This document shows, piece after piece, positions 35,055-46,642 of a stretch of DNA of 64,000 nucleotides. The stretch comes from Lonicera japonica (taxonomy: Eukaryota > Streptophyta > Magnoliopsida > Dipsacales > Caprifoliaceae). The position numbers and the translations under genes are program-made. The stretch is taken from the NCBI GenBank assembly GCA_021464415.1, contig CM038470.1, positions 33,536,099 to 33,600,098 on the forward strand, in the 5' to 3' direction. Every line of letters begins with the position of its first letter. The first letter of the stretch is position 1. The notes below the pieces were generated by a model that was given only the letters and a program-made list of their open reading frames with translations, was not told the DNA's origin and searched no databases.

Positions 35055-36018
35055 CACTACAAAAATTTAACCTTTTTATGATTTTTAAAAAGAGTCACAA
35101 AAGTTTATTTGTGACTGTTTTTCTAGTAGTTAAAAAATGTTATAAGATTGAGAGTTACAAAAAGTTTATGTTAAAAACAAAAAAGGTCATATATATCACT
35201 TTCAAAAGGAAAATAAAAACTAATGCTTGCGGGACTTGATCTTAGGACCTTAACATCAACATGCAATCAACACAACAAGAAGCACACCACCACCCTACCA
35301 AACAGAACCATTATAATTGTATGGTTATTATTTAATTTTATTTCTTATTACTACAATTCTCCTTTTCCTCACACCATAAAGACTTCACTTTAATTTAAAA
35401 CATTTTTCCATTCAGTATTTAAAAATACACATCTAAACCTTTTTTCTTATTTAATATATATATAACTCAAATTTTTAAAATTCTCATAACACTAGAATAT
35501 TTTTACCTTTTATAATTATATTTGTCAAAAATGAACATAAAATTAACTTTAAAATACTTTTCTCAAAAGTAACTTATGGCTAATGTATAAGTATTAACGC
35601 CAAAATAGTTATAAAAAATAAATAAAGATAACCTTTTTCAGAAAACATCCATGAAAATAACAAAATTTTTTTATCTTTTATGACTTTTTTGATAAAATTG
35701 ACATAAAGTTACTAGACATATATGACAATTAATCCGGAAGAGTCATAAAAAAATAAACAAAAATGACTTTTTCCAAAAAAAAATCATAAAAATAACAAAA
35801 AAAATTATTTATTTTTAGACTTTTTTGATAAAATTGACATAAAGTTACTGGAAATACATGACAATTAATCTGGAAGAGTCATAAAAAATAAACAAAAATG
35901 ACTTTTTCCCATAAAACAGTCATAAAAACCAAAAAAAATACCTTAAATGACTCTTTCTTCAAAACTGACATAAAGTTAATTTTAAAAACAGTCATATAAA
36001 GGAAAAATTCTTGTAGTG
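35055..36018. mobile_element. CACTA-type MITE (964 bp), ACA target duplication
   Basis: Ends cactacaaaaattt and aaattcttgtagtg are inverted CACTA termini. The 3-bp duplication ACA (35052-35054, 36019-36021) fits the superfamily. The interior shows repeated subterminal-like motifs (gtcataaaaa, aaaaatgactttttcc, gataaaattgacataaagtta). No open frame of note. It is inserted in the left target duplication of the hAT element at 36021-37900. Confidence 0.85.
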
Positions 36019-36020
36019 AC

Positions 36021-37900
36021 AGCCGTTGGCCTTGGGCATAGGTGGCTCAGGCCGTTGCCTAAAGCTCCCAATGTTCTAGGGCCCTTGATTTTTTTGTTGC
36101 CTTATATATATACTAGTTTTGTGCACGTGTGTTGCACGTGGTTTTAGTGCTTAACAAAGGTAATTGATTAAGTCTATTAATGAATACACACATAGTAAGA
36201 ATTGAATAATCGGTATGAAATAAAAATAATTACAAATAAGCAAAAGCTTACTATCAAGTTTAAATTTTAATTAATAATTATAAGAAAATTATAAAATCGA
36301 TCAACTATATAAAAATGTTATATATACATTATAAAAAATGATTAGATATATAATGGAGTAACATATTTTTAATAAATTTTTAGAATTGGTAGATAGTTAA
36401 TTATATTAAACGTATGTAGATTATTATGTACAGTATCACAAAATAATATAACATTCATATAAATAATTGATTGTATAGCCTGATGATTTAAAAGTTAATA
36501 TTACATAGCTTTATAATTTTAATACGATTTATTAAATATATATATTTTTGCGGTGAGTTTTGAAAAATACTTAATTCAACACAAACTCATAAAAATATAT
36601 GGAGTTATACACTATTTGAAATACTAATACTAATATAACTCTAATTTGTTTAATTAGTTTAATCAAATAAAGTACAATTTAAATTTATTTAGAATACTAA
36701 TATTACAATAATATATTAAGTTTTGTTGGGTTTTTTTAATTGTAAATCTTAAAACATTGTGTTTAAAATTAAAAGTATTTTTATCTCAACAACAAAAAAA
36801 AAGATTTAAATTATTCGTACTTTTATATATAAAAATAAATAAATAAATATAGAGTATAGATGTACGGTATGTGTTAAAACCATTTAACGTTGAATGAGAT
36901 CATTAAGAGTCCCCTACGCAGCGGAAATGTTAGCGTGATTGAAATACAGTACAAGCCAGTGTGGGCTCATGCGCACAAACCTGGTGTTTTGTTTAGACTA
37001 TGTTATTATTATGTGGTTTTTTTCCCTTTTAAATACTTACCAAAATCATTAAACTTGGCCCAACAGTTACCGTCTTGAGTTTAGTTCTCGGATCGACTGG
37101 GAGCTCTCCAAGTCCAACCCTGACAACTGTAAAAACATTCTATGGCCAGCAGTCTGTAAAAACATTCTATGGCCAGCAGTAAAATGATCCAAACTGCGAA
37201 GAAGGATTAGTCGAGGTGCGCGAAAGCTGGCTCAGATATTGCCTGGTAATACACCAAAAAAAAAGTACTTACCAAGCCGAAGTTTGATTTTTGTTTTTCT
37301 TGAATAAAAATTATATTTTTTAATTTTTGTTTATATCAAACTATATATGATTAAGAAATTTTAATTACTTTCTTTATAATTTTTTAAATGTCATTACTAT
37401 ACGGGTTTTTTGGTGAGTTTATTGTACACATAAATATAAAAAAATACAAAAGGGTCTCAGAACAAAAAATATTTATTAGTTTTCTTGAACGAGATTTTCA
37501 CTTAATATATTCCTTTTTTTTAGCAAAGTTTTCGTATTCTTTTAACACTTCATTTTGTATTCATAACACACAACACTTTCTATATTTCCTCATTCCTCTA
37601 ATTTCTCGATCTATATCTTTTGGTTATTTTGGTTCACAGTGACTTAATTACGTTTATAATGAGTGATTTGAGGTTGGTTTTTTTATTTATTTATAACTCT
37701 ATCTTTTAGGGTTTTTTTTTGACTAAATTATATATGAATGAAAAACTTTAATTATTCTTTTTATTAATTTTCAAATGTTATTGCTATATGATTTTTTTTT
37801 GCAAGTTTATTTGTGCACCTATATTACATGAACATACAAAATACAAAGGCCTCGAAACAAAAATTCGCCTAGATCCCCTCAAAACTCAAGGCCGGTCCTA
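36021..37900. mobile_element. Non-autonomous hAT element (1.88 kb), TSD AAGTACAC
   Basis: Left end agccgttggccttggg; right end, as reverse complement, taggaccggccttgag: the ccggcctt inverted terminus common in plant hAT elements. The right flank is AAGTACAC (37901-37908). The same octamer, at 35046-35053, directly precedes the left end once the CACTA insertion and one copy of its ACA are removed. The interior is AT-rich, with a 27-bp tandem duplication (ctgtaaaaacattctatgg...) at 37127-37180 and a patch gattagtcgaggtgcgcg (about 37207) resembling a retroelement tail. No transposase frame. Confidence 0.8.
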
Positions 37901-37908
37901 AAGTACAC

Positions 37909-38312
37909 CAACAATTAAGTTTGTAAAAAAATAAAACATATACCAGCAACATTTGAAATTTTACAAAAAGGAAATTTTCTATTTCAAGTCTTACCGAGTT
38001 CAGTTAAAACAAAATCTAAAAGATGATTTCACTAAAAATAAAATAAAATATATGCTTTAATCAACTCATCTAAAGAATCACATAAGATGATTTCTTCCTC
38101 TTATCGAAGCGACGAGGTCCTTATGTCCAATTTGTGCCATCAACCAGAGAAATGTTGAAACAATGAAAGTTGGAGAAGGAAGAGAATTTAGAGAAAAGAG
38201 AGAACCCAAGGTTGAAGAAAGACAACCCATGAGGGTTAGTCTGGTTAGCAAGGGAGTTATTTGTTGATACTATAAATTTCACATTAGGAAAGCGGATCAT
38301 TCCAAATTATAT
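37909..38312. other. Intergenic DNA without recognised features
   Basis: AT-rich; no gene or clear repeat structure. Confidence 0.5.
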
Positions 38313-38872
38313 GTCATGTACGTATTTTACCTTGAACGTTATTGTTTTGAATAAGAATATATAAATGGGAATCTTAGAACTCATGACATCACGGTTATTA
38401 ATAACACGTGATATTAATAACAATTTATCATATATGTCTAGTGTATATATATACTAGAACTCTATAGATTCGGCTATGACACCATTTTTTTGAGATTTTC
38501 CTATTTTGCATGTATTGTTATTAGTGTAGATAAAAACATGCTAAGCCAAGATTTGAACTCCCCTTTTTCACTAAGAATGATCCTAACGTTGTTGTCATGT
38601 ACGTATTTTACCTTGAACGTTATTGTTTTGAATAAGAATATATAAATGGGAATCTTAGAACTCATGACATCACTGTTATTAATAACACGTGATATTAATA
38701 ACAATGTATCATATATGTCTAATGTATATATATACCGGAAGTCTATAGATTCGGCTATAACACCATTTTTTTGAGATTTTCCTATTTTGTATGTATTGTT
38801 ATTAGTGTAGATAAGAACATGCTAAGCCAAGATTTGAACTCCTCTTTTTTACTAAGAATGATCGTAACCATT
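38313..38872. repeat. 281-bp tandem duplication, nearly identical copies
   Basis: Copies 38313-38593 and 38594-38872 start gtcatgtacgtattttacc and differ at only a few scattered positions. The duplication ends about 75 bp before the CACTA element. Confidence 0.85.
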
Positions 38873-38946
38873 AAGTTACATCCTTTTTTTTTTGTTTATC
38901 CTTTTTATTCTAAGTTAAATTTATGTGTACGTAGAAATCAAGCATC

Positions 38947-41900
38947 ACTACACCAAAACTCGCTAACTGGCACGGTCCTACTCCGTGCCAGACCACCTTT
39001 AGCACGGCTCCGAGCCGTGCCAAATAAGGCCGTACCAATTTATTTAACACGGCTTCACACCGTGCTTAATTCGTACATTTTTTTGGTCAACGCGTACCAA
39101 TTTCACCAAATTTGATACCACTATAGCACGGATAGCTACCGTGCCAATATTATGACACGTGTCATCTCGATGATTTTCCACGTGTCATCATAGCAATGAT
39201 ATAAAGATATCGTTGGTGGCACTGCATAGGCACACTTTTGGAACGGTTTAGGCACTGCGTAGGCACCTTTTTGGAACTGTTTTGGCACTGCGAAGGCACC
39301 TTTTTGCCACAGTTATGGCACTGCCGAAAATCTAAACACTAATTAAATCTAGAACGTTTTTGGCACGGTTCTAAGCCGTGCCAAAATGACCATTAAATTA
39401 TGCAGCTACTGCCTGTTTTTTTGGTTTCCAGTTTTTCCCTGTTGTATTTGCTTTTAATTTTTTCCCCCTGTTGCATAGTATTCAAACATCCAACAAAAAA
39501 CCATACAAAATACAATTGCTTCACAATAAATACAATCACACCCAATTAAATTTAAAAAAACCACAATAAATACAAATACATCACAATATAACTAAGTAAG
39601 GAAGAATATTATATTAACTTCACAAAACAAAGTCATTTGATGAGATTATGTCTTCCTAAATTACAAGTTTGTACTAGATTGCATAATATTGAGGTTTACA
39701 TTTGATAGCAAGCTAAAGACCAAAAAAACCCAAACATTAGTTTAAGACAAAAAAAACCTCCAAATGTTTTTCCACCATTAGTTAGCAACCTCCCCTTGCC
39801 ACTTAGTATATGCAAGTAGATATTCCAAAAAATATATATTAGCACCCCCAAACTTTAATTGAAGGCAAAAAGAACCCTAAACTTACTAATGCATCTAATC
39901 ATCAATGCAAGGAAGAAAGTCATCGTGCCAATACATAATCCCACCAACACCTACATCTTCCAATGTGGTAGCACATCCTTGTTGTCCACCCCACAATGAA
40001 TGGTTAGGCATTACTATTTTATCAAGTACAACTTTAACTTCCCTAAGTTTCAATTTATGACCATGCACCTCGGTGACGGCCCCAATATTCAATTTCCTAC
40101 CACGCCCGACAATTTCACTCTTGTAAGAAAGTATGTTGCAATTTATCTCATCGTCTCCAACTTGAGATTGAGTTGTTAAGCGAGTATGAGGGACACTTAA
40201 AGGATTTTCAAAAGTAGGAGTTTCGGTTGTACGTGAATTTTCAAAGTTGTGTCCAACACTCACAAATTTTCCACTTTTAAAGTCTTCAATAAATTGTGTG
40301 AATGCCGACTTCATTCGCTCAACTTCTTCCGTAAGGTTGTCCACTTTCGCCTCGCAACCATTATCTTTCATGCTAACTTCAGCAAGCATTTCACGTGCAA
40401 ATGCCGAAGCCAACATGGCTTTTCTAGAAATATTAGAGCCGACACAACGCACTCTTCCTCTTGAATCTTTCCCAAATACTTCATAAATGGGACCACTATC
40501 CAAGGTTTCCTTCTCACCCTTCTCTTGAAATACCTTCAAAAGTAACTTGATTTGATTCTGCAAATATAGACAAAAATCATATTTATACTACATTTTAACA
40601 AGTTATATGTTAGACAAATAAAATTAACATTTAAAGAAGAACGAACCGCAAAATTCTCATCATGTGGCGCGTATACCCCTTCTTTTGTCTTATGACTATC
40701 CAACCATAATTCTGCACGACTAGGTGGGCGCCCATGTGTTTGTTCCCATATCTCGGCTGTTCGAGCATATCCATGACGACCCGTATTATGGGTGGTCTTT
40801 TGCTCACAGTTATCTTTAATATCCTTATTCCGCTTTCTTAGTAGTCGTTGGGCTTCCGTATCCTCATTATCACAAAATTTCTCCCAATCTTCACTTTTAA
40901 TTAAATCTGGGACTTTTTCCTTCCATTTAGTAACATCACTACCCACAAAGTTCTCTCTTCTTAGCCTTGATTTTAACTTCTTCCAAGCATCATTGGCTTT
41001 AGTCATAAAGATTCTCTCTTCTTACCTGATTAAAAAGTAGCCACAGGCTCTAGCGCTTGGCGTTTGTTCGTTCGTTCGTGCCTTTGATAGAGAGAGGCCG
41101 AAAACAACAACTAAATCAAAAACGGCGTGCATATATATATATAGATCTAAAACTACGGTAGTACGGGACAACACATTGCTATATAGAGAGAGAAGATTGA
41201 CCTCAAGTCGATTTGGGGGTTGTGTGAGTGTGTCGGTGGTCGGCGGAAGGTGGTCGGCGGAAAGTGAGTACGGGACCTCAAGTCGATTTGGGGGTGGAGT
41301 AGAGAGAGGGAGAGAGAAACGGCGGAAGAGAGAAAAAAGGCAAGTCTGAGGAGTATTGTTTTGTTAGGGTTAAAACTAGACTTAGATAAAAAAAAAAAAA
41401 TATAAGGTTTGTTTGGTTTGGTTGAAATTTTAAAATATGTTTTTTAAATAATTTTTTGGAAATTGTGAAAATAGGTTGAAAAATGAATTTAATTTTTTTG
41501 AGTTTTTTCAACTAATTTAAAAAAAATTATGAAAAAAATTCTAAAAATAGTCGCAATAAATCTTATTTTTAGATCTCGATGAGTAGATTTCAAATATATA
41601 ATTTTTTTTATCTAATTCTAATTTTTGAATTTAAATTTATGGTGTTTTAAAAATTTTATGAGAGAAAAATTAAAGTGATGTGAATTTTAAACAGTGTGAA
41701 GTAAAGTTGACTTTCAAAATTTTAAACAGTGTGAAGTAAATTTTCAAAAACTTAATTTTAAAATTTTAACCAAACACCACCTCACACTCTAAAATGACGT
41801 GATTTTGTGTCTATTTTTATAATTTAGTTCAGTTCAAAACAAGCTAGTTCTGAACCTAGATCGAATCATTCAGTTTTGGTTTATTTATTTTTTGTTTTTT

Positions 41901-43708
41901 TCTTCCAGGTATTTATAGACCGGTTTAGTCAGGTCAGTCAATTTTTAAATTAATCGTAACATCCCTACAAGCAACCATGTCTATAATTTACTACAGTGTA
42001 GAGGCTATTACTATATATAATTATATAATTGGCCAAAGTTAAGGCCGATTTTTTATTTTTTTTATAACTAAATGGAGGTTTTATAGAATATCATAAAGAT
42101 TTTTACGGTATTTCGTTTTAAAGAATTTATTAACTTTAAGATCTAATGAGCCAATAAGATGCTAATATCTTGTTTTTATTACGGATATGTATCGCTTTGA
42201 AACCAATATATTTATTACAATTCACTAATTAATCCAATTCAATCCGACTTGATTTCAAAATCCAATCCAATTTGTCATTGGAATGGTTCGAAACCAACGT
42301 CTTTTGTACACATAGGATTATATTTAAATTTTAATAACATTCAAAACAAATTCAATCAACTTCATAATGATGAAGAAAATATAAATAAAAAGTTCCTTCC
42401 ATTACTAAAATAAAAATCTAAATTAAGTAATTCCATATTAAAATCTAATTCATTAGTAAATTAAATAAAAGATAAATAAATTAGGGTTTACTTGTTAGGT
42501 TCTTTTATATATGTAAAATAATTAGGTGCAACCCGGTCTATATTAATAACCTAGTGTATAATAATAATCAATTATATAGAGACAAGTGTCATTTTTAGTT
42601 AAGGTTAGATTGGATTGGTTTGATAATTTTGTGCAGTGTGTACATATCAAAAATCCTAGACATGTTTAATATATAGTAAGTATAGATATTAGTATAATGA
42701 CACACTCTATATGCGTGTAATATGATTCTTAGTAATTACTTACATTAAGAAGATGCATTTGGTACAGTGATTAATGAATGTGTTCTTCATATCTCTCAGT
42801 TAACATCATTTTGTAGTAATTTTCAATGTTAGATTAAAAATATAAACTCTCACCAAGGGTACACCATGTGCTACTATTAAGATTACAATTATGTATTTTC
42901 CCGCTAAAAGATATACAATTATTTATTTTAACTGCATTGGTGACTCTATGTGACTAATTACTTTAATTTTGCTATAAATTAAAGATATATGTAAGATAGA
43001 ATTGCTTTACTTATCTATATCAATTGACAAGCTGAAAAGTTTTCGTGTTGTAGTATAACTAGTATTAAATTTAATTTTAGTATAATAATGAGTAGTATAA
43101 AATAGCATTTTTGAAAATTATAATTACAAATTTAAAAAATATCCATTACGTACTTTGTTCCTCAAAAAAAAATATTTTAATAGTGGAATCATTAAGTTAT
43201 TGAATATTAGTTATCAAAAGGTTTAATTGTACATGTTTCCAAAATGTAAGTAGTATATTTAAAATAAAATATAATATAACATATAAAATTTTCAAAATAA
43301 TAATACATAAGAGTCAAAATAGAATTATTTCAAGAAAAATGGGATTTAGGTACTAGACATAAATTTCAATTTTTTTCGAAAAAAGTTAAAAAATAAAAAA
43401 TAATTTATTTCCTTATGATTTTACTTTTTTAAAAAAATTGGATTGAATTTTAAATTTTTTTCAAAAAGTTTACAAAATTATGGCGGGAAGCTTCAAATAA
43501 TTCAAAATTAACTTTTCAAGTGGGTGGGAGATTTGGTCAAAGGGTTGGAAGAGGAGACGCATATCGGTACGCTTTTGGCACTGTAACGAGCAGTACCAAA
43601 TTAGTACGGCCTTAATCCGTGCCAAATGCGTGTCAATACCTGCCAAATTTTGGCACGGTAAACAACCGTGCCAAATAAGCGTGCTAGTTAGCGAGAAATG
43701 GTGTAGTG
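38947..43708. mobile_element. CACTA (En/Spm) element, 4762 bp, CAT target duplication
   Basis: Termini CACTACACCA...TGGTGTAGTG, with inverted repeats extending through ctcgctaact and gcacg. Perfect 3-bp duplication CAT at 38944-38946 and 43709-43711. Both subterminal zones (38970-39380, 43560-43680) carry many ggcacgg / ccgtgcc copies in both orientations, the expected binding sites for a TNPA-like protein. It carries one two-exon gene (39895-41006) and about 1.9 kb of AT-rich filler (41540-43440). I find no DDE/TNPD (Transposase_21) coding sequence, so it is probably non-autonomous. Confidence 0.93.
39895..41006 (-). CDS. TNP1/Transposase_24-like protein of the CACTA element
   Basis: Exons on the - strand 41006-40647 (120 codons) and 40557-39895 (220 codons plus TAG), joined in phase across an 89-nt intron (donor gttcgt, acceptor tttgcag), giving about 340 residues. 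Exon 1 has the conserved plant Ptta/En/Spm block: KWKEKVPDL, EDTEAQRLLRKRNKD, TTHNTGRHGYARTAEIWE, HGRPPSRAELW. Exon 2 has GPIYEVFGKDSRGRVRCVG and a coiled coil (TEEVERMKSAFTQFIEDFK), then a short C-terminal domain ending MYWHDDFLPCIDD. Family members act as DNA-binding partners of the transposase; catalysis needs a separate TNPD protein, absent here. No stop or frameshift is seen, so the frame could still be expressed. Confidence 0.85.
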
Positions 43709-43837
43709 CATGTACATGCACTGTGTATACTTTATTGAGTCTAGTTAAAATAAACTGAAGCAATTTTTATTGACTTGGGCTAAACTATATAAAGGAGGTT
43801 AAAAAATATGGGACTTGAATAATTGGGTCTAAACCAG

Positions 43838-43916
43838 CTAAAAGGCCTTAAAAATAGGGCCCTACCATTGAGAGAACTCTAGGCGATTGTTTGAGCTGCT
43901 TATGGCCAAGGCCAAT
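43838..43916 (-). mobile_element. hAT terminus fragment
   Basis: The reverse complement reads agaattggccttggccataa ... gcctaga...tagggccct, matching the left end of the hAT element at 36021 in block order. A single end only. Confidence 0.5.
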
Positions 43917-44435
43917 TCTATTTTTAAGAAAAAAAATTATGTATAAAGTAGAATAATTAATTAGAAAATAAGTTACATTATTAATCATTGAATATATTAA
44001 AAATATTATTATTTCTCTAAAAAGTTCCAAAAACAAAGTGATACTTTTTGGGGATCGCCAATAAATTTGAGATGGTTTAATGAAAGGCTTGAATTCTTCT
44101 AAATTGTTTTACATGGGCTTATTTTTTTTTATAAAATTGTTAAGACTAACCACATGTCCAAGAAACATGTCAAAATTTTTCTCCCAACCAAAGCAAAAAA
44201 TTAAATTATTTTTGAAGATAGAACCATAAACATTATTGGAAAAGTAGCATCTTAATTTGTTAGACCAATTAACTAGACCATTACTTTTGGAACTTCATCC
44301 AGATTCAATGAGCTTTACTTAAAAAATTCTACATCTAGAAGGTCAAAAACTTAATTAAGACAAATTGAAGACCCTTAAGTCCATTTCACCTCTGTAAGCT
44401 TGATTCCAAAACAATGGATCTTCTAAACACTCTCC

Positions 44436-44439
<4 letters not shown>

Positions 44440-44508
<69 letters not shown>
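44440..44508. repeat. (TC)n(AC)n microsatellite upstream of the kinase gene
   Basis: About 22 TC units followed by about 12 AC units, 200 bp before the kinase ATG. It may lie in its promoter or 5' leader. Confidence 0.8.
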
Positions 44509-44711
44509 AAATACAAACACAAACACACAAGTAGTCTCCTAATTAAGGTCCAAGTCCTAATGAGCAAGTAAACATTTGAAATTTGAACAACAAATGAAGG
44601 AATCTTTAAAACTTCCTCACCAACTCTTCTTTTTATCTAAAATAGTCCCATCACATATATATGAAACTAATTAAACATTAAAATCATCAAAAAACAAACA
44701 CCACCACCATC

Positions 44712-46515
44712 ATGTGGTTCTTTGGATTCTCCACCTCAAACCCAAGAAACTTTTGGATCATTGGTGCAATAATCCTCATTATCATTTTCACCATCATTCT
44801 AAGAAAGTGGGCATTTCATTTAGATCACCCTCAAGATCAAGAAAAAGGCCCTCCAACCAAAACAACAAGTGAAATAACCCTAGTTGATGTTCAAATACAC
44901 AAGGATATATCGAACGCTACTCCTAGTACTACTATTATTTGTTGTAATTCTAGTAGTAGTGTTATAAGGACTTATGCACTTGAGGAGTTGAAGGTTGCAA
45001 CAAACGATTTTAGGGTTCGGATTGGGGTGGGGGCCACATCGTTTGTGTATTTGGCTGAGCTCAGCGATGGGAGGTTAGGTGCGGTCAAGCGAGTGATGGA
45101 GGAGAGAGGTGGTAGCAAGAAGATGTTCATGGATGAAGTTTCTATTTTGTTGAGGATTTCTCATCCTAATTTAGTTGGCTTGTTGGGTTTTTGCTTGGAG
45201 AAAGGTAATTAGGCCAAATAATATGCATGTTCAATCTCATCATTTTTATTTTTTTCAACTTCTCATAAAAATTAGTAGTGTTTTCAATTATTTTTTTTTA
45301 AAATTTTTCAAAATCAAAGCAAACCTTTTTTTTTTAAATCAAACAGATTGAGGTGTAGGCTCAAACCATGGATCATTCAATATAAGGTCAAGTTCTAAAC
45401 CACTGATTAAACCCTCGCGTCTTTTTCTTCTTTATTTCTTATTTTTTCATCTATGGAAAATGATATTTTGGGTATCCATATTCGAAGAGCTTCCGTTCAC
45501 TAAAAACTAATTGCACTCCCAACAGCATAGCCAATTAAGTACTCATTTTAATTATGTGTTTCGTGAAATTTCTAAGATTCATATGTCAAATTAACTTTTC
45601 ATGAGAGTTTGGGATAGCTGAAATTCTTTTGAAAATCTCAAACTTTGTACGTGAAATTTTTTAATTTGGAAGAAGATAAAAAAAACAGATTGAGCACTAA
45701 ATATTTACAAAATAATTTTCTTTTAACAAAGCATTAGTCTTTAAAAGAAAAAAAAAAAAATCCTCAACCTAATATGAAAAAGTTGAATATTCAAACTACA
45801 GTAGCACTTAATATACTAGCAAAATGAAATTAATTTCTTCCTCTACAAATGAAACAGGTGAACAACTACTATTATTGGAGTACGTCCCCAACAAGAGCCT
45901 ATTCGATAGAATGCACACCGACGAAGGTAAATCCTTAGGACCACTTTCATGGCAAACACGCCTAAGCATTGCCCTCGATATCGCCCATGCCCTCGACTAT
46001 CTCCACTCAGTGGCAGACCCTCCAGTCATCCACAGAGACATAAAATCCTCCAACATTCTCCTAACTAGCGACATCGAGCAAAGCTCGCCGATTTTGGGCT
46101 ATGCAAATTAGGCCACGACCCTCAAACTGCACAGACCCCAACAACTATAAAAGGCTCTTTAGGGTACGTGGATACAAATTACCTAAACAAGGGATTAGTA
46201 TCTCCCAAAAGCGACGTTTACAGCTTCGGTGTTTTACTTCTAGAACTTATCACGGGATCAAAGTCGTTGTTGGGATCAACGACATTGGCTGAGTGGACGG
46301 AGGAGTGCCGAAAAAGTGACAATGTTGAGGTTTTGGTTGGGATGTTGGATCCAAAACTTAATGGTGCTGTGAATATTGAGCAACTTAGGGTTTTGGTTGA
46401 TGTTGCTAACTTAGCTTTACTTGAAAACACAGAAGCAAGACCATGTATGAGCCAGATTTTATATAGGATTTCTAGTTGCAATGAATCTCAAATTCAAACT
46501 GAGTTACCTGTATAA
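44712..46515 (+). pseudogene. Receptor-like Ser/Thr kinase (RLK/Pelle type), frameshifted
   Basis: Exons 44712-45204 and 45858-46515 (donor gtaatt, acceptor aaacag), phase 1. A short N-terminus is followed by one membrane segment (about 14-30, FWIIGAIILIIIFTIIL) with no large ectodomain, a linker, and a kinase domain from about residue 95: glycine loop IGVGATSFVY, Lys126 in GAVKRV, Glu142, HRDIKSSN (223-230). After ATC at 46073-46075 one base is missing, and the literal frame stops at 46109-46111. In the +1-restored frame ADFGLCK, GSLGYVDTNYL and SDVYSFGVLLLELITG follow to a TAA at 46513-46515. The full product would be about 383 residues. All catalytic residues are otherwise present, so the break is recent or a base-calling error. 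The subfamily is not certain; resemblance is to CR4-related and WAK-like kinases. A possible poly(A) signal AATAAA lies at 46637-46642. Confidence 0.88.
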
Positions 46516-46642
46516 ATATATTTGTTACAATTAGCCAATTTTTTGTTGCACATAATTTACTAGTGTTAGTCAGTAGTTGTATAAAACACCATTAAACAAT
46601 TGTATATATGGTCAATTCTTTTAGCTAGAATAATACAATAAA

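Noticed and set aside
34850..35055. Serine-rich and Asp/Glu-rich frames on both strands
   Set aside because: Translations of TTC/CT and TCA microsatellites.
41007..41030. Donor-like ag/gtaaga just upstream of the TNP1-like ATG as proof of an upstream exon
   Set aside because: No acceptor lies between it and the ATG at a possible intron length. An upstream exon cannot be excluded, but nothing supports it.
46076..46080. Programmed frameshift or a tiny intron in the kinase gene
   Set aside because: No slippery site, and the missing base cannot be bridged by GT-AG splicing without losing conserved kinase residues.
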